This document shows positions 44,401 through 53,779 of a DNA stretch of 64,000 nt, piece by piece. The translations under genes were made by a program, and so were the position numbers. How positions within the stretch are numbered: the stretch's first letter is position 1; each line of letters begins with the position of its first letter. This stretch comes from Bolinopsis microptera (taxonomy: Eukaryota > Ctenophora > Tentaculata > Lobata > Bolinopsidae). The notes under the pieces were generated by a model. That model did not search any database. It worked only from the letters and a program-made list of their open reading frames with translations, and was not told where the DNA came from. The DNA is taken from the NCBI RefSeq assembly GCF_026151205.1, contig NC_087077.1, positions 11,320,983 through 11,384,982 on the forward strand. Reading direction: 5' to 3'.

Positions 44401-46203
44401 ATATGTGTTATATTTTCAATAGAAAATCCGAATCAAACTGAGTACTGAGTAGGTTATGACCAAAGTTGAGCTCTAAAGATAAAATGACATGATTTTAAAC
44501 CCCGTTTGCTTTCAAGTGAGATATAAACTCATTTCAGTGGAGCAACAGGTCCGCCAGTCATCTCCAAACCTCATGTTACAACTGGTCTTCAAATTGACAA
44601 ATCCTTCTATTTTCTCTTCCTTATGAGTGACGGTAAGTCATATAGTCTTTTTTAGATTAATGACATTTTCACTTAAGTTTTTAGCGGTCAAAACTTTATT
44701 ATCGGTTCTCAATGCAACTTACTAATTGCCGTGCTTACTGTCTAGGGATTAAGTATGTTCTTTTAGACTGCAACTGGATTCCTGCAATTCTACGTTAATC
44801 TTAACATTAGTATAGGTAGAGCTGTTCCGACCAAATTATCAGCTGTCCATCCACACTCCACAGGTGTGTACCATGCGGTTGAAGAAATGTCAGATTGTTC
44901 TCCCGAAGTGAAGAATCTCTCGCCGGACCCTAACATTAGGATAGCCTATCTTCTACATGACGAACTGAAGCAGCACAGAGATTGCCAGAAAGCTGCTGAC
45001 AATGTTCTGGAATACGTGGGTTTAAATTAAAAAACCTCATGTTTATCTCATTCAACAACAAGTTAAACAGAAATAATTTATGTTGTTTTCATTGCCTACT
45101 TACAAAAAGTTAGTGTCTAATACCCTCAGAATTGAGTACTAGACACTAACTTTCAACCGATAAATACATTCGAGTGAGGCTCAAATTTAAAAATTAACTG
45201 AGAACATCGCCTTAAACAAATTAAAATCTTCAGATTTGCAAGAGTCACTTCGACTCGTACAGTTTTGGATGTAATAACTGCTGTCGAAGGGACGATATGA
45301 CGCTCACAGTACGGCTATTCAATAACCCTAATAAGCTGTATGGTCACAAACGCAACCACTCTGGTTAGTCTAATCCTTTACGTCCAATTGGAAATTTAGT
45401 GTTAACTTTGTGTAGATCTTCAATTATTTTACATTTGCAAATTGCACCACGTCAAACTTTAAAGACGATATTCATGGACATTTCGTCAACTATTCTGAAG
45501 ATAACTATTTCTGAAGGTATAACTATTTCTGAAGGTATACCTATTTCTGAAGATTTAACTATTTCTGAAGATATAACTATTTCTGAAGATATAACTATTT
45601 CTGAAGATATAACTATTTCTGAAGACAAAACTATTTCTGAAGAAAACATTCCATAACAGGAACGATATTCCGATCCTCATTCTCGTTCTGCTCAACATCT
45701 TCTGGAGACACAACCACTCCTCAACCTCGAACTAACGACCTCGTTGATATGATCAGCTCTGTCCAATCTACTGGATCATCTGGGAAATTCTCTGTTAGTC
45801 TTTGTGTGCCAATTGCGCCATTTTCTACTAAACTAAATATAATGCACTCTATTTCTCAAAATGAAATTATCATTTAACTGTATAAAAGGGACTTTAGACG
45901 ATTATTTAACAATAAAATGTTCCCTATCTGCTGCTAGCACCTAACTCTCAACCCTTTCAGATGCCACCACTAACTCTAACCCACACTGGATCCCCCCTCT
46001 CCCTCTCCTCTCCCTTACCTCCACATTCCCCCGCTCCTGTATCTCCCTCTCAAGTACACTTCCGCCCGGACGACTCTGCTGACGAGCCGTACATCAAATT
46101 AGGAGACGACTTCCCGGACGATGTAGTGATGAAGTGGATTATTGAAGAGTTGGGACTACCTGAAAATATAACTGAGTTGCTAGATAAACAGGCTGCTGTG
46201 TGA
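38469..46203 (+). CDS. TAB1: TAK1-binding protein 1, PP2C-fold (eleven exons seen, 5' end missing)
   Basis: Exons: 38469–38580, 38779–38883, 39059–39177, 39328–39405, 42483–42605, 42730–42908, 44538–44632, 44864–45015, 45234–45363, 45660–45793 and 45961–46203, all in phase, giving 489 aa. The first Met exon was not found. TAB1 activates the MAP3K TAK1 in TGF-beta, cytokine and innate pathways. Matches include TVAVAVIHENTLYVANVGDS, DHTTANDNELDRLSQLGL, TRSIGDFAVKWGY, FLMSDGVYHAV and DDMTLTVR. A low-complexity Pro/Ser segment precedes the last helix region, DEPYIKL…VVMKWIIEEL, in the position of the TAK1-binding tail. Unlike human TAB1, the Asp residues of DGHDG, MSDG and DDMT are kept. The fourth intron is filled by a polypyrimidine element; the sixth hosts an antisense gene. 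Confidence 0.9.
39494..42371. mobile_element. GTCCG-array element with polypyrimidine core, in a TAB1 intron
   Basis: The left edge has CCGTTCGGAACCCTATATT followed by GGACAAAAAC units. The right edge has GTCCGTTTTT units, GGCAGCTATATTTTC, then GGACAAAAAC units and a terminal C run ending at 42371. TATAA occurs outside both edges. The middle (39604–41942) is about 2.3 kb of irregular TCC/CCTCCTCAGT repeat with nearly all pyrimidine on the + strand. A homologous left part occurs at 46797–46920. No enzyme is encoded. The left limit is approximate. Confidence 0.6.
39604..41942. repeat. Polypyrimidine (TCC)n / CCTCCTCAGT minisatellite, 2.3 kb
   Basis: Short blocks of CTCCTCCTC alternate with CAGTCCTCC and occasional CTGGGTCCTCC. 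There is no fixed period, but higher-order duplications are visible (40620–40960 and 41310–41600 are near copies). Long open frames here are low-complexity artefacts of the repeat. Confidence 0.9.
43143..43622 (-). CDS. Secreted cysteine-rich protein with pacifastin/VWC-like repeats, nested in TAB1
   Basis: This intronless frame encodes 159 aa, antisense inside the TAB1 intron between 42908 and 44538. Residues 1–20 (MKTTLMLLAGLLLLTLGQA) are a signal peptide. Two repeats share C…C-N-x-C-x-C…C-T-x3-C: DSCNDCRCGLNGQVACTKMLC and, further on, DGCNNCGCDSGDVTFCTFMFC. This spacing fits pacifastin-type inhibitor or VWC domains. A third, divergent Cys segment closes the protein. No further domain follows, so it is probably a small extracellular or gland product. 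I cannot tell protease inhibition from growth-factor binding. The ATG at 43622 directly precedes the hydrophobic leader. Confidence 0.7.
   Translation of the reverse strand: MKTTLMLLAGLLLLTLGQAKPAADSEPHPPICFYKGALYNLGDSFKDSCNDCRCGLNGQVACTKMLCAPCLYAGPDGRTMRAYGGSFNDGCNNCGCDSGDVTFCTFMFCPHKCQITNDEGHSGWVDLGTTIIQIQEGVPKVCVCKSSGDFIGYSGMQCE
45504..45647. repeat. 18-bp minisatellite in a TAB1 intron, eight copies
   Basis: Units ACTATTTCTGAAGATATA repeat head to tail with single changes, ending 12 bp before the next TAB1 exon. The period keeps both strands open (ISEDIT and SSEIVI repeats), which I treat as artefact. Confidence 0.85.
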
Positions 46204-46585
46204 AGGGTTATGTCACCTTTTTCTCAAAATGACCGCGTGCTATATTTCACTCCGTGAAAGATTTACAAGATTTATCAGATTTGATATGATGAAATGTTTT
46301 TTGTTTGAAAATTTATGAAAGTTTGTACATATTTCGCAAATTGAAGTTTTATCATCGAATATTTGACCCAATGATTATTTTCAATTTTACTAATTTTGCG
46401 TCCAAAATTTGTTGACTTTTAAATTACTTCATTTTCGGCATAGTGCTATTATTTGAAGGCAAACATTACTAGAAAATTAAGTTCTGATCTAGAAATCTAG
46501 TAATAACAAATACGTATATAATTGTCCAACGTCTGAACAATTAAATGTAAGATTGTCATGTCAAGGAACATAACATGAATCATCT
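46204..46585. other. 3' flank of TAB1
   Basis: AT-rich probable 3' UTR, with no other gene. It ends at the target-site duplication of the composite element. Confidence 0.5.
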
Positions 46586-46905
46586 TAAATAGGGGGGGGG
46601 GGGGGGGTGTCACGTCCGTCTATGTCCGCTTGTCTCATAGAATCCAAAAAGGACAGGACATAGGCGGACATAGGCGGACATAGGCGGACATAGACGGACA
46701 TAGGCGGACATAGGCGGACATAGACGGACATAGGCGGACATTAATGGACACCTAAATTGCTAAATAAAATGTTCAATTTTTGCTGTTATAGGGGGATCAT
46801 GTTTTTTGTCCGTTCGGTACCCTATATTTTCAAAACGGACAAAAAATAGAGCGGACAAAAACGGACAAAAATGGACAAAAACGGACAAAAATGGAAATAA
46901 CATTT

Positions 46906-48861
46906 AGATGCTTCCTCCTCCTACTCTTCCTCCTCCTCCCCCTGGGTCTTCCTGATCTTCCTCAGTCCTCTTCCTCCTCCCCTCCTCAGTCCTCCTCTTA
47001 CTCCTCCTCCTCGTCCTCAGTCCTCCTCATCAGTCCTCAACAGTCCTCCTCCTCCCCAGTCCTCCTCCTCCTCCTGAGTCCTCCTCCTGGGTCCTCCTCC
47101 TCCTCTTCATCCTCCTCCTCTTCCACCTCAGCCCTCAGTCCTCCTCAGTCCTCCTCATCCTTCTCCTCAGTACTCCATCCTCCTCCTCAGTCCTCCCCCA
47201 GTCCCCCTCCTCCTCCTATTCAGTCCTCCTCCTCCTCCTCCTCCTTCTCAGTCCTCCTCAGTCCTCCTCCTCCTCCTCTTCCCTCTCAGTCATCCTCCTC
47301 AGTCCTCCTCAGTCCTCCTCCTCAGTCCTCCTCCTCCTGGGTCCTCCTCCTCCTCTTCATCCTCCTCCTCTTCCTCCTCGGTCCTCAGTCCTCCTCCTCC
47401 TGGGTCCTCCTCCTCATCCTTCTCATCAGTCCTCCTCCTCCCCAGTCCTCTCCCAGTCCCCCTCCTTCTCCTCCTCCTATTCTTCTTCTTTGTAGGGGGC
47501 AGTGGTCTTTACTACTAAGGAATAGATCAAAACCACTATAAGAGCATTGAAGCCCTGTGCTTACCCCGGTAAAGTTAATCTGTGAAGAAAGCAAGGTTAA
47601 GCCTTGTCCTCTCCACATTTGGTAAAACGTTTTGTTGCTTGTATAAAGCCGATGATCCTTGGTAATGAGAACTTGTCCACTATATCTGTCACACTAAGGT
47701 AGAAGGAGTCAAAGTATCCTCCTCGCTGGTAAGACCATTTCGGGCACTGACCAATAAAGTGGTTCATTGTCTCCTCTTCCATGAGACTGTGTGGACAGGT
47801 TTTAGGGACAGTTGTCGGCTTGTACTTATTGATGTGATAGTTTAATTCACAATGTCCCGTGAGGAATTGTGTTGCTGTTCTTGTGCTCTCTTTGCCAAGT
47901 TTCGGGATTGATCTGGCGAACTTTTGTCTCCATACTCGTTTAAAGTGAGTTTTGGGTAAAGTTCTCCATCTTTCCCTCATCTTCCGATGACTTATACTCC
48001 GCAGTGCTCCCTTCCATAATACTTTTGGTATTGGTAGTTGCACTTGAACGAAGTCCAGATTGTCGGAGCCTTTTTTGGCAAGAGAGTCTGCCTTTTCGTT
48101 GCCATCGTAGCCTTTGTGAGCTGGTATCCATCGTAGTAGGACTTGATTGTCCATTGCTAGTTGGTTAAGCTCACTTATAGCCGTGCTGGTGCTTTTAGAT
48201 TTGACTTTGATGTTGCTCATTGCCATTATTGTCGCCTGGCTATCGCAGTTTATGATTATTTTTCTAGTTTTGGTCCCAGATTCCCGTAATATTTTTGCCG
48301 TAGGCACGGCCTGTAAGACGGTTGAGTTGATTCCTAGGTGGTATGACTCCTCACATGTGGGGTTGTCGTTGTCCACAATGTACACTCCTGCTCCAACTTT
48401 TTCATTCATTTTGGAGCCGTCTGTGTAACATTGTATAGTATTGGTATCATTCTCGATTACCTCATACTCAGAGAGTCGGGGAATTTCTGTGTTGAAGCCA
48501 ATGTCAACATTCAGTGATGTTGTCTGTTGATCTTGTCCTTCAGAGTTGAGACTGATAGCCTTTAGTAACTGTTCATTAAGTTTTGTGTGGGTGGTTAGGT
48601 TGCCCTTCTTCATGTCCTCCTCCTCCTCCTCAGTTCTCCTCAGTTCTCCTCAGTCCTCCTTCTCATTTCTCCTAAGTCCTCCTCCTGAGTCCTCCTCCTG
48701 AGTCCTCCTCCTCTTCCTTCTGAGTCCTCCTCCTGAGTCCTCCTCCTCCTCCCTCTCAGTCATCCTCCTCAGTCATCCTCCTCAGTCATCCTCCTCAGCC
48801 ATCCTCCTCAGCCATCCTTCTCAGCCATCCTCCTCAGTACTCTTCAGTACTCTTCAGTACT
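46906..48861. repeat. Second polypyrimidine minisatellite, split by a LINE fragment
   Basis: CTCCTCCTCAGT-type repeat covers 46906–47490 and 48614–48861. The two parts are separated by about 1.1 kb of LINE sequence in which the repeat is absent. The junction sequence ATTTAGATGCTTCCTCCTC matches 39595–39612 in the TAB1 intron. Confidence 0.85.
47597..48613 (-). pseudogene. 5'-truncated LINE: RNase H and zinc-finger end of ORF2
   Basis: This open frame of 338 aa is only the C-terminal end of a Jockey/I/R1-type ORF2. RNase H motifs are present: IQCYTDGSKM, the acidic NCDSQA, and LLRWIPAHKGYDGNEKAD. The ending CPHSLMEEETMNHFIGQCP is the usual CCHC-like finger after the RNase H domain. Reverse transcriptase and endonuclease are missing. 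The frame opens exactly at the minisatellite edge, so its ATG is fortuitous. Its short 3' tail (47490–47596) ends in GAAGAAGAATAGG-type sequence at the other edge. This is a typical truncated insertion into the polypyrimidine array. Confidence 0.8.
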
Positions 48862-49186
48862 CTTCAGTCCTCAAAATGTTTGTCCGCTAATGTCCACCAA
48901 TGTCCGCTAATGTCCACCAATGTCCATCCAAGTCCGCCAATGTCCGTCCGGGTCCGCCAATGTCCGTCCGAGTCCGCCAATGTCCGTCCTAGTCCGCCAA
49001 TGTCCGTCCGAGTCCGCCAATGTCCGTCCGTGTCCGCCAATGTCCCAAAAAAGACGTCCGTTGTCTCATAGAATCCAAAAAGGACAGGACATAGGCGGAC
49101 ATAGACGGACATGACACCCCCCCCCCCTAAATAACAGTAAACTCCCAACATCACAACTTACTAACCCTGTCACATAACCATAGGAA

Positions 49187-50197
49187 ATGTCGGGTCTAGC
49201 CTCCATCCTGTCCTCCTACCTCCCCTGCTGCGTCTCCAACCACCTCTACATCATCTCCCTCTCACTACTAATCTGGAAACTAGCCCACCTTGACCACGAC
49301 CTATCTGTATTATGGGCCACTCTAACCTACCCTTCTTGGAGACTACAACGGTATTTCTCTGGTAAAGTTATCTGGATAACTGGTGCCTCCTCCGGTTTGG
49401 GGAGAGCACTAGCTCTGCAGCTCTCAAACTATCCCTGTAAGATAGTGTTGTCAGCTAGACGGGCTGCTGAGCTGACTAAAGTTAAAGCCGAGTGTGAAGA
49501 TAATGGAGCAGACCCTGAGAGCGTCATGGTGTTGCCGATGGATTCTCTGGAATTTGGCAAGTTGCCAGGTTTGGTGAGTGAAGTGTTGGAGAGGTTTGGT
49601 ACGATTGATATCCTGGTTAACAATGCAGGCAGGTCCCAGCGCTCCTTAGCAGAAGATACAGAACTAGCTGTAGATAAAGGTATCATGGAGCTCAACTATT
49701 TCGGGTATGTAGCTCACACTAAAGCAGTGTTACCCACCATGATCGCTAATAAAACTGGGACTGTAGTGGCGCTCAGTAGTTTAACAGGTAAAATGGGAAC
49801 ACCCTGTAGTACAGCGTACGCCGCTAGTAAACACGCCGTCATGGGCTTCTTCTCCTCGCTGAGAATGGAGCTGTACTCGCACGGAATAAACGTGTGCACA
49901 GTGTGTCCGGGACCAGTGAGGAGCAATATCTCCTTACACTCCTTCACGGAGGATGTGACGAAGGAGTATAACCAGGATGTCCAGGATGTAGGGAGGAAGC
50001 AGGAGACAGACAGGTTCGCGTATCTGATGTCTGTAGCGCTGGCGGCACGTGTTCCTGAGAGTTGGATTAGTATTCAGCCTTATCTTTTGTTGACTTATAT
50101 TGCACAGTATTTACCCTCGGTTTATCAATCTTTTCTCTTTTCAAGAGGTGCACAAAAGAGGATCAAGAAGTTTAAGAATAAAGAGTGTCTTTACTAA
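49187..50197 (+). CDS. DHRS7: Dehydrogenase/reductase SDR family member 7-like
   Basis: This intronless frame encodes 336 aa. A hydrophobic N-terminal segment (about residues 10–35) should anchor it in the ER membrane, as in DHRS7. Rossmann motif TGASSGLGRALALQL, VLSARR, NNAGRSQRSL, catalytic Ser in ALSSLTG and Y-A-A-S-K are all in place, followed by VCPGPVRSNI. The tail VPESWISIQPYLLLTYIAQY corresponds to the DHRS7 C-terminus. DHRS7 enzymes are NADP(H)-dependent microsomal reductases of steroids, retinal and other carbonyls. The ATG at 49187 lies only 60 bp from the composite repeat. Vertebrate DHRS7 has introns; none are seen here. Confidence 0.88.
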   Translation: MSGLASILSSYLPCCVSNHLYIISLSLLIWKLAHLDHDLSVLWATLTYPSWRLQRYFSGKVIWITGASSGLGRALALQLSNYPCKIVLSARRAAELTKVKAECEDNGADPESVMVLPMDSLEFGKLPGLVSEVLERFGTIDILVNNAGRSQRSLAEDTELAVDKGIMELNYFGYVAHTKAVLPTMIANKTGTVVALSSLTGKMGTPCSTAYAASKHAVMGFFSSLRMELYSHGINVCTVCPGPVRSNISLHSFTEDVTKEYNQDVQDVGRKQETDRFAYLMSVALAARVPESWISIQPYLLLTYIAQYLPSVYQSFLFSRGAQKRIKKFKNKECLY

Positions 50198-50867
50198 AAT
50201 GTTGTTAAATCTTCATATTTTCTTCGATCTTGATGTAACTTTAGAAATTTGATCGTGTTTAATCTTTTTTTAGTTTATCCCAGAGTTTTGTTAAATTAGA
50301 TTTTGTGTGTTTTTATCTAAATAATATATTTCTATTGAATTGATTATTGACTCTCTATTATCGTACTACGAATTCTGTCACATTAAAACAGTAACTTGAT
50401 ACTCCAACCGCGCCCCAACCTTGTCTTGGATAATATGACGATAGTGACGAGTTTTGTGTAATGTTACTCCTTCGCGTGAGTTTTTCTTACATTGAAATAA
50501 TTGAATAGTCGATGTATATAATTGTGTTATTCGACCTTAACAAGTTTAAACGGTGACCTTTGTTATCAATTTGTTATATATCTGGGGCTCTTTTATTTTG
50601 TTGGTTGAACTATATTGTAATGTGTTGAGGGTATTTGAACTTAATAATATCAGATAACATTGTTTTGCTGACTAATAATTCAAATGTACTTGTATAATAT
50701 GCAGTACGTATGTCGTATAATATGCAATACGCAATCGCTTGTTTTAATAAATAATAGCAAGATATCGATAGGATTCTTTGTAATGATATGTATATCACAC
50801 TCTGTCTTTAACTGAATTGCTAACATCACTAATATTTTCCGTCAAGGTGATTTTATGTCCGGTTTTT
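50198..50867. other. Intergenic between DHRS7 and the CCDC78-like gene
   Basis: AT-rich. It contains the DHRS7 3' end and probably the promoter of the next gene. No other features are seen. Confidence 0.5.
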
Positions 50868-53292
50868 ATGGAATGTGAAATATTTGCCATCCTTCCCAAA
50901 GATGTGAACGTCAACGGCAACACAGTCGAGCACAAAGATGTCAAACTAGAGTTCAACGGCGTATTTCACCCGGAACAGACCTCCAGATTCTCCAGCTACC
51001 TGACTGAGCGATGTTTGTCTCAAGTGCTAGTGGGTCGGAATGTTACCCACTTCCTGGTAGATAGTTCCCTGGACCACTTCCTGAGTTTGTGTAAAGAGAT
51101 AGTGTCCACTTCGTTGGAGGAATGCAGCAAGTGCAAAGTTTCTGGGTATTATGTCCAGAGTGATGCGAGATGCTTGCTGTCTGGATCTTCACAACCGTTA
51201 GCTTTTCAAGCGGACTGGGGTGCCAACCCATTTCAGAGACAAGCCGTGCAAGAAGTTAAATCTGCCGGTGAGTTTGATGCTAAGGTCACTTCTTTGGTTC
51301 AGGAAAATGTTCCAAGTTCGTTTGAAACACTATGTCTTACGATTGGTTTCGAGATTATTCCACCATCTGGTGGTGCTAATATCACCAAGCTGTTTCCAGA
51401 ACTATCTGTTGTCATGATACATTCTGATCACATGTACATAACCAAGATGATAACAGATGTTTCTAAGTTATCAGACCAGTTTTCTGGTAAGATCATTTCA
51501 TCTTCCCTATCAGCAAACAGTGTCGGGTTTTATCTTGGTAACAATTTCCACTGTTCAGCTACTTTCAACATCAAGTCGTTAGTAAACTTTAAATCCCAAC
51601 TTTCCCTCGCTAAATCCATGAAACAGATTAAATCCTATCCCATGGTTAATGATGTGTACAGTAAGAGTCTTCTCCGACAGATAATGTCATCCCAAAAACA
51701 GGATGAACCTTTAGATGCGTCCATCGTGAAAACCTTGAAAAGCGATCTACAAATAATGGCGAAAGACAACGTCCGGTTGATCGGAGAGAACGAAGGTTTG
51801 CACAAGAGAATTGACACTGTCGCCATCGAGTTGAACAATTTGTTGGGCAGTAAACAAGTATTATCAGATGAAGTTCGTCAAAAGTTAACAAACGAGCAGG
51901 AGATCTACAACAAGCTTACGGAGATGGCAGTCGAGAAAGTGAAGCTCAAGGATATGTCCGAAACGAAGAGATATGAACTAATGAACAAGATCTTCAGCCT
52001 GGAAAATGACTTGTTAAACGCGCAAATACACGCGGAGGAATGGAAATCAAAGTACGAGGAGACGAGCAATGATAAAAGTCAGTTGGAAGCCTTAAAAAAT
52101 GATTTACAAGCGGAGTATATTACTCTGAAGACAAACCATCACACGTCGGTCAGCAAACAGACTGGTCTGGAGCGACAGTGCGAGCAGTTGAGTTTGGAAC
52201 TAGTTCAACTCCATATGGAGCATGAGGAACTCGCCAATTTGCGAGGGAAAGGGTCGTTTACATCTTTATCGTCACTTCCGGAAATCAAAAAAACTCCCTC
52301 AAATCTGAGCCGGGTTGAGAGTAACTTCAACTCGATGGAAGGAATGAGAGTGGCTCTTGAGGAGCAAAAACAGGCAGCCAATTCTGAGAGAAATAAACTG
52401 TTGCAGGAGATTATGAACCTAAAATCTGAGCTGAGTGGCATGGAGGAGATGAGAGTGAAAAAGGAGCAACAACGGGAGTTGTTACAACGCTCTCTGACAT
52501 TACAGCAAGTCAATGAAACTCATAAGAAGAAGATAGAAGCTCTTGAGAATAGACTTTTTGTTACTGTTCAATCAAAGGAGGACACGGTGGAAGAATTGGA
52601 TAGGCTGAAAGCTTGCAATAATGCTACATCGATCGTGAACACCAAACTTGAAGCAGAAAATGTTGCCCTTAGACTGAAACTTAGGAACGCTGTCGAGGAG
52701 TATCGTGTTAGGCTGGACTGCTACATTAAGGACACAGAAAAGTTCTTAAATCGGAAAAACCCAACCGCTCAACTACAATCCCATGTGACTAAGATGGTGG
52801 ACGACTTCAAGAAATCTCATGCTGGAAAAGAGGCGGAACTGCTTGAAGAAGTGAACAGTGCAAAGTCGGATCTACTGGAGACACTGGAAAAATACCATAA
52901 ACTAGAGTATGAGTATTCTCAGGTTTCTAATGTCAAGGTGATACAAGCTGAGTTAACTCGGCTGAGGAGGGATAATAATGCTAAATGTGACGCTATCAAA
53001 GATGGGAAATTGCTTGAGATTGATAAAGTAAGATAAGAATATTATCTGATTTAGGTTTTCCTTATCTTGCTAAGTGCTATTAGAAACGTTTTTATCACTA
53101 TCTCATATTATCACTTTTTTATGTTACAGTTCCATGTTAAACATCCATACTTAATTTTAAAACGCTTTACTTTCTCAGGTTGAAGAGCTATTACAGAGGC
53201 AACAAGGAAAATATCAGTTAACAATTGCAAAACTGCAAACGAGGGTCACAAAAGCTGAGTCACAACTCTCTAGATTCATGCAGCATTTCTAA
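50868..53292 (+). CDS. CCDC78: CCDC78-like coiled-coil protein with degenerate kinesin-type head (two exons)
   Basis: Exons 50868–53027 and 53179–53292 give 757 aa from the first in-frame ATG (MECEIFAILPK). Residues about 310–700 are long heptad coiled coil. The segment LRNAVEEYRVRLDCYIKDTE and the following VTKMVDDFKKSHAGKEAELL, LLETLEKYHKLEYEY match the C-terminal half of CCDC78, a deuterosome/centriole-amplification and muscle protein in vertebrates. Residues 1–290 recall a kinesin head by order and hydrophobic pattern (LEFNGVFHPEQTSRFSSYLT like the F-D-x-V-F…TQ segment), but no P-loop (GQTGSGKT) is present, so ATP-driven movement is unlikely. The kinesin resemblance is an inference. The gene lies in tandem with DHRS7 and MFSD1. 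Confidence 0.6.
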
Positions 53293-53779
53293 GTTCTATC
53301 TTGACTAATGACTTGATGTTTATTGTGTTATTGGTGTTATCACCCTTATCAGATCTTTAGCTGTACAGACAGTTGTGTGATTTATAAATTGTTTTAACTT
53401 ATCTAATGTTATAATGACTTATGACTGACTTTATCAAATATTTTATTAATTTTACGTGTAAATATTGTAAATATTTCAGAGCTAAAATTATTGACAATAG
53501 TGTGAAATGTAGAATTTAATAATCATTATATTATTTTAGATGCATAAACTATAAATGTGACAGTATTTTATTAAACTGAAGCGTTTTCATGATTGTCAAC
53601 AATACTTAAACTGTCAGTTGCTTTTGGAGTTTTGGCTAATATTTATTCCCTTGATGGGCGTTAATAATCAAAACTTGTACATACAAAAATGTAGTATTTT
53701 GTGCAACAAATATTCTTACTGCTAACAGTAGACCACGCATATTTTGAATTCCTTTTAACAATCACTCCAATACTTTAGT
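53293..53779. other. Intergenic between the CCDC78-like gene and MFSD1
   Basis: AT-rich, probably the 3' UTR and then the MFSD1 promoter. Nothing else is recognised. Confidence 0.5.

Larger units (their letters stand above)
46592..49127. mobile_element. Poly-G/C-capped composite repeat (2.5 kb) with GTCCG/CGGAC arrays
   Basis: The left end is a G run, then TGTCACGTCCGTCTATGTCC. The right end is its inverted copy finishing in a C run. TAAATA flanks both sides (46586–46591 and 49128–49133), a 6-bp duplication. A segment of about 35 bp including CTCATAGAATCCAAAAAGGA is present at both ends in direct, not inverted, orientation. CGGACATAGG-type units follow it on the left, and GTCCG units precede it on the right. 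Nested inside is a relative of the TAB1-intron element (from 46797, G run then ATCATGTTTTTTGTCCG) with its polypyrimidine core and a LINE fragment. No enzyme of its own is seen. Confidence 0.7.

Noticed and set aside
45399-45656. Open frames on both strands with ISEDIT / SSEIVI repeats
   Set aside because: An 18-bp tandem repeat inside a TAB1 intron keeps both strands open by chance.
48864-49154. Frames of about 65–96 codons rich in repeated short words
   Set aside because: These are generated by the GTCCG array of the composite repeat.
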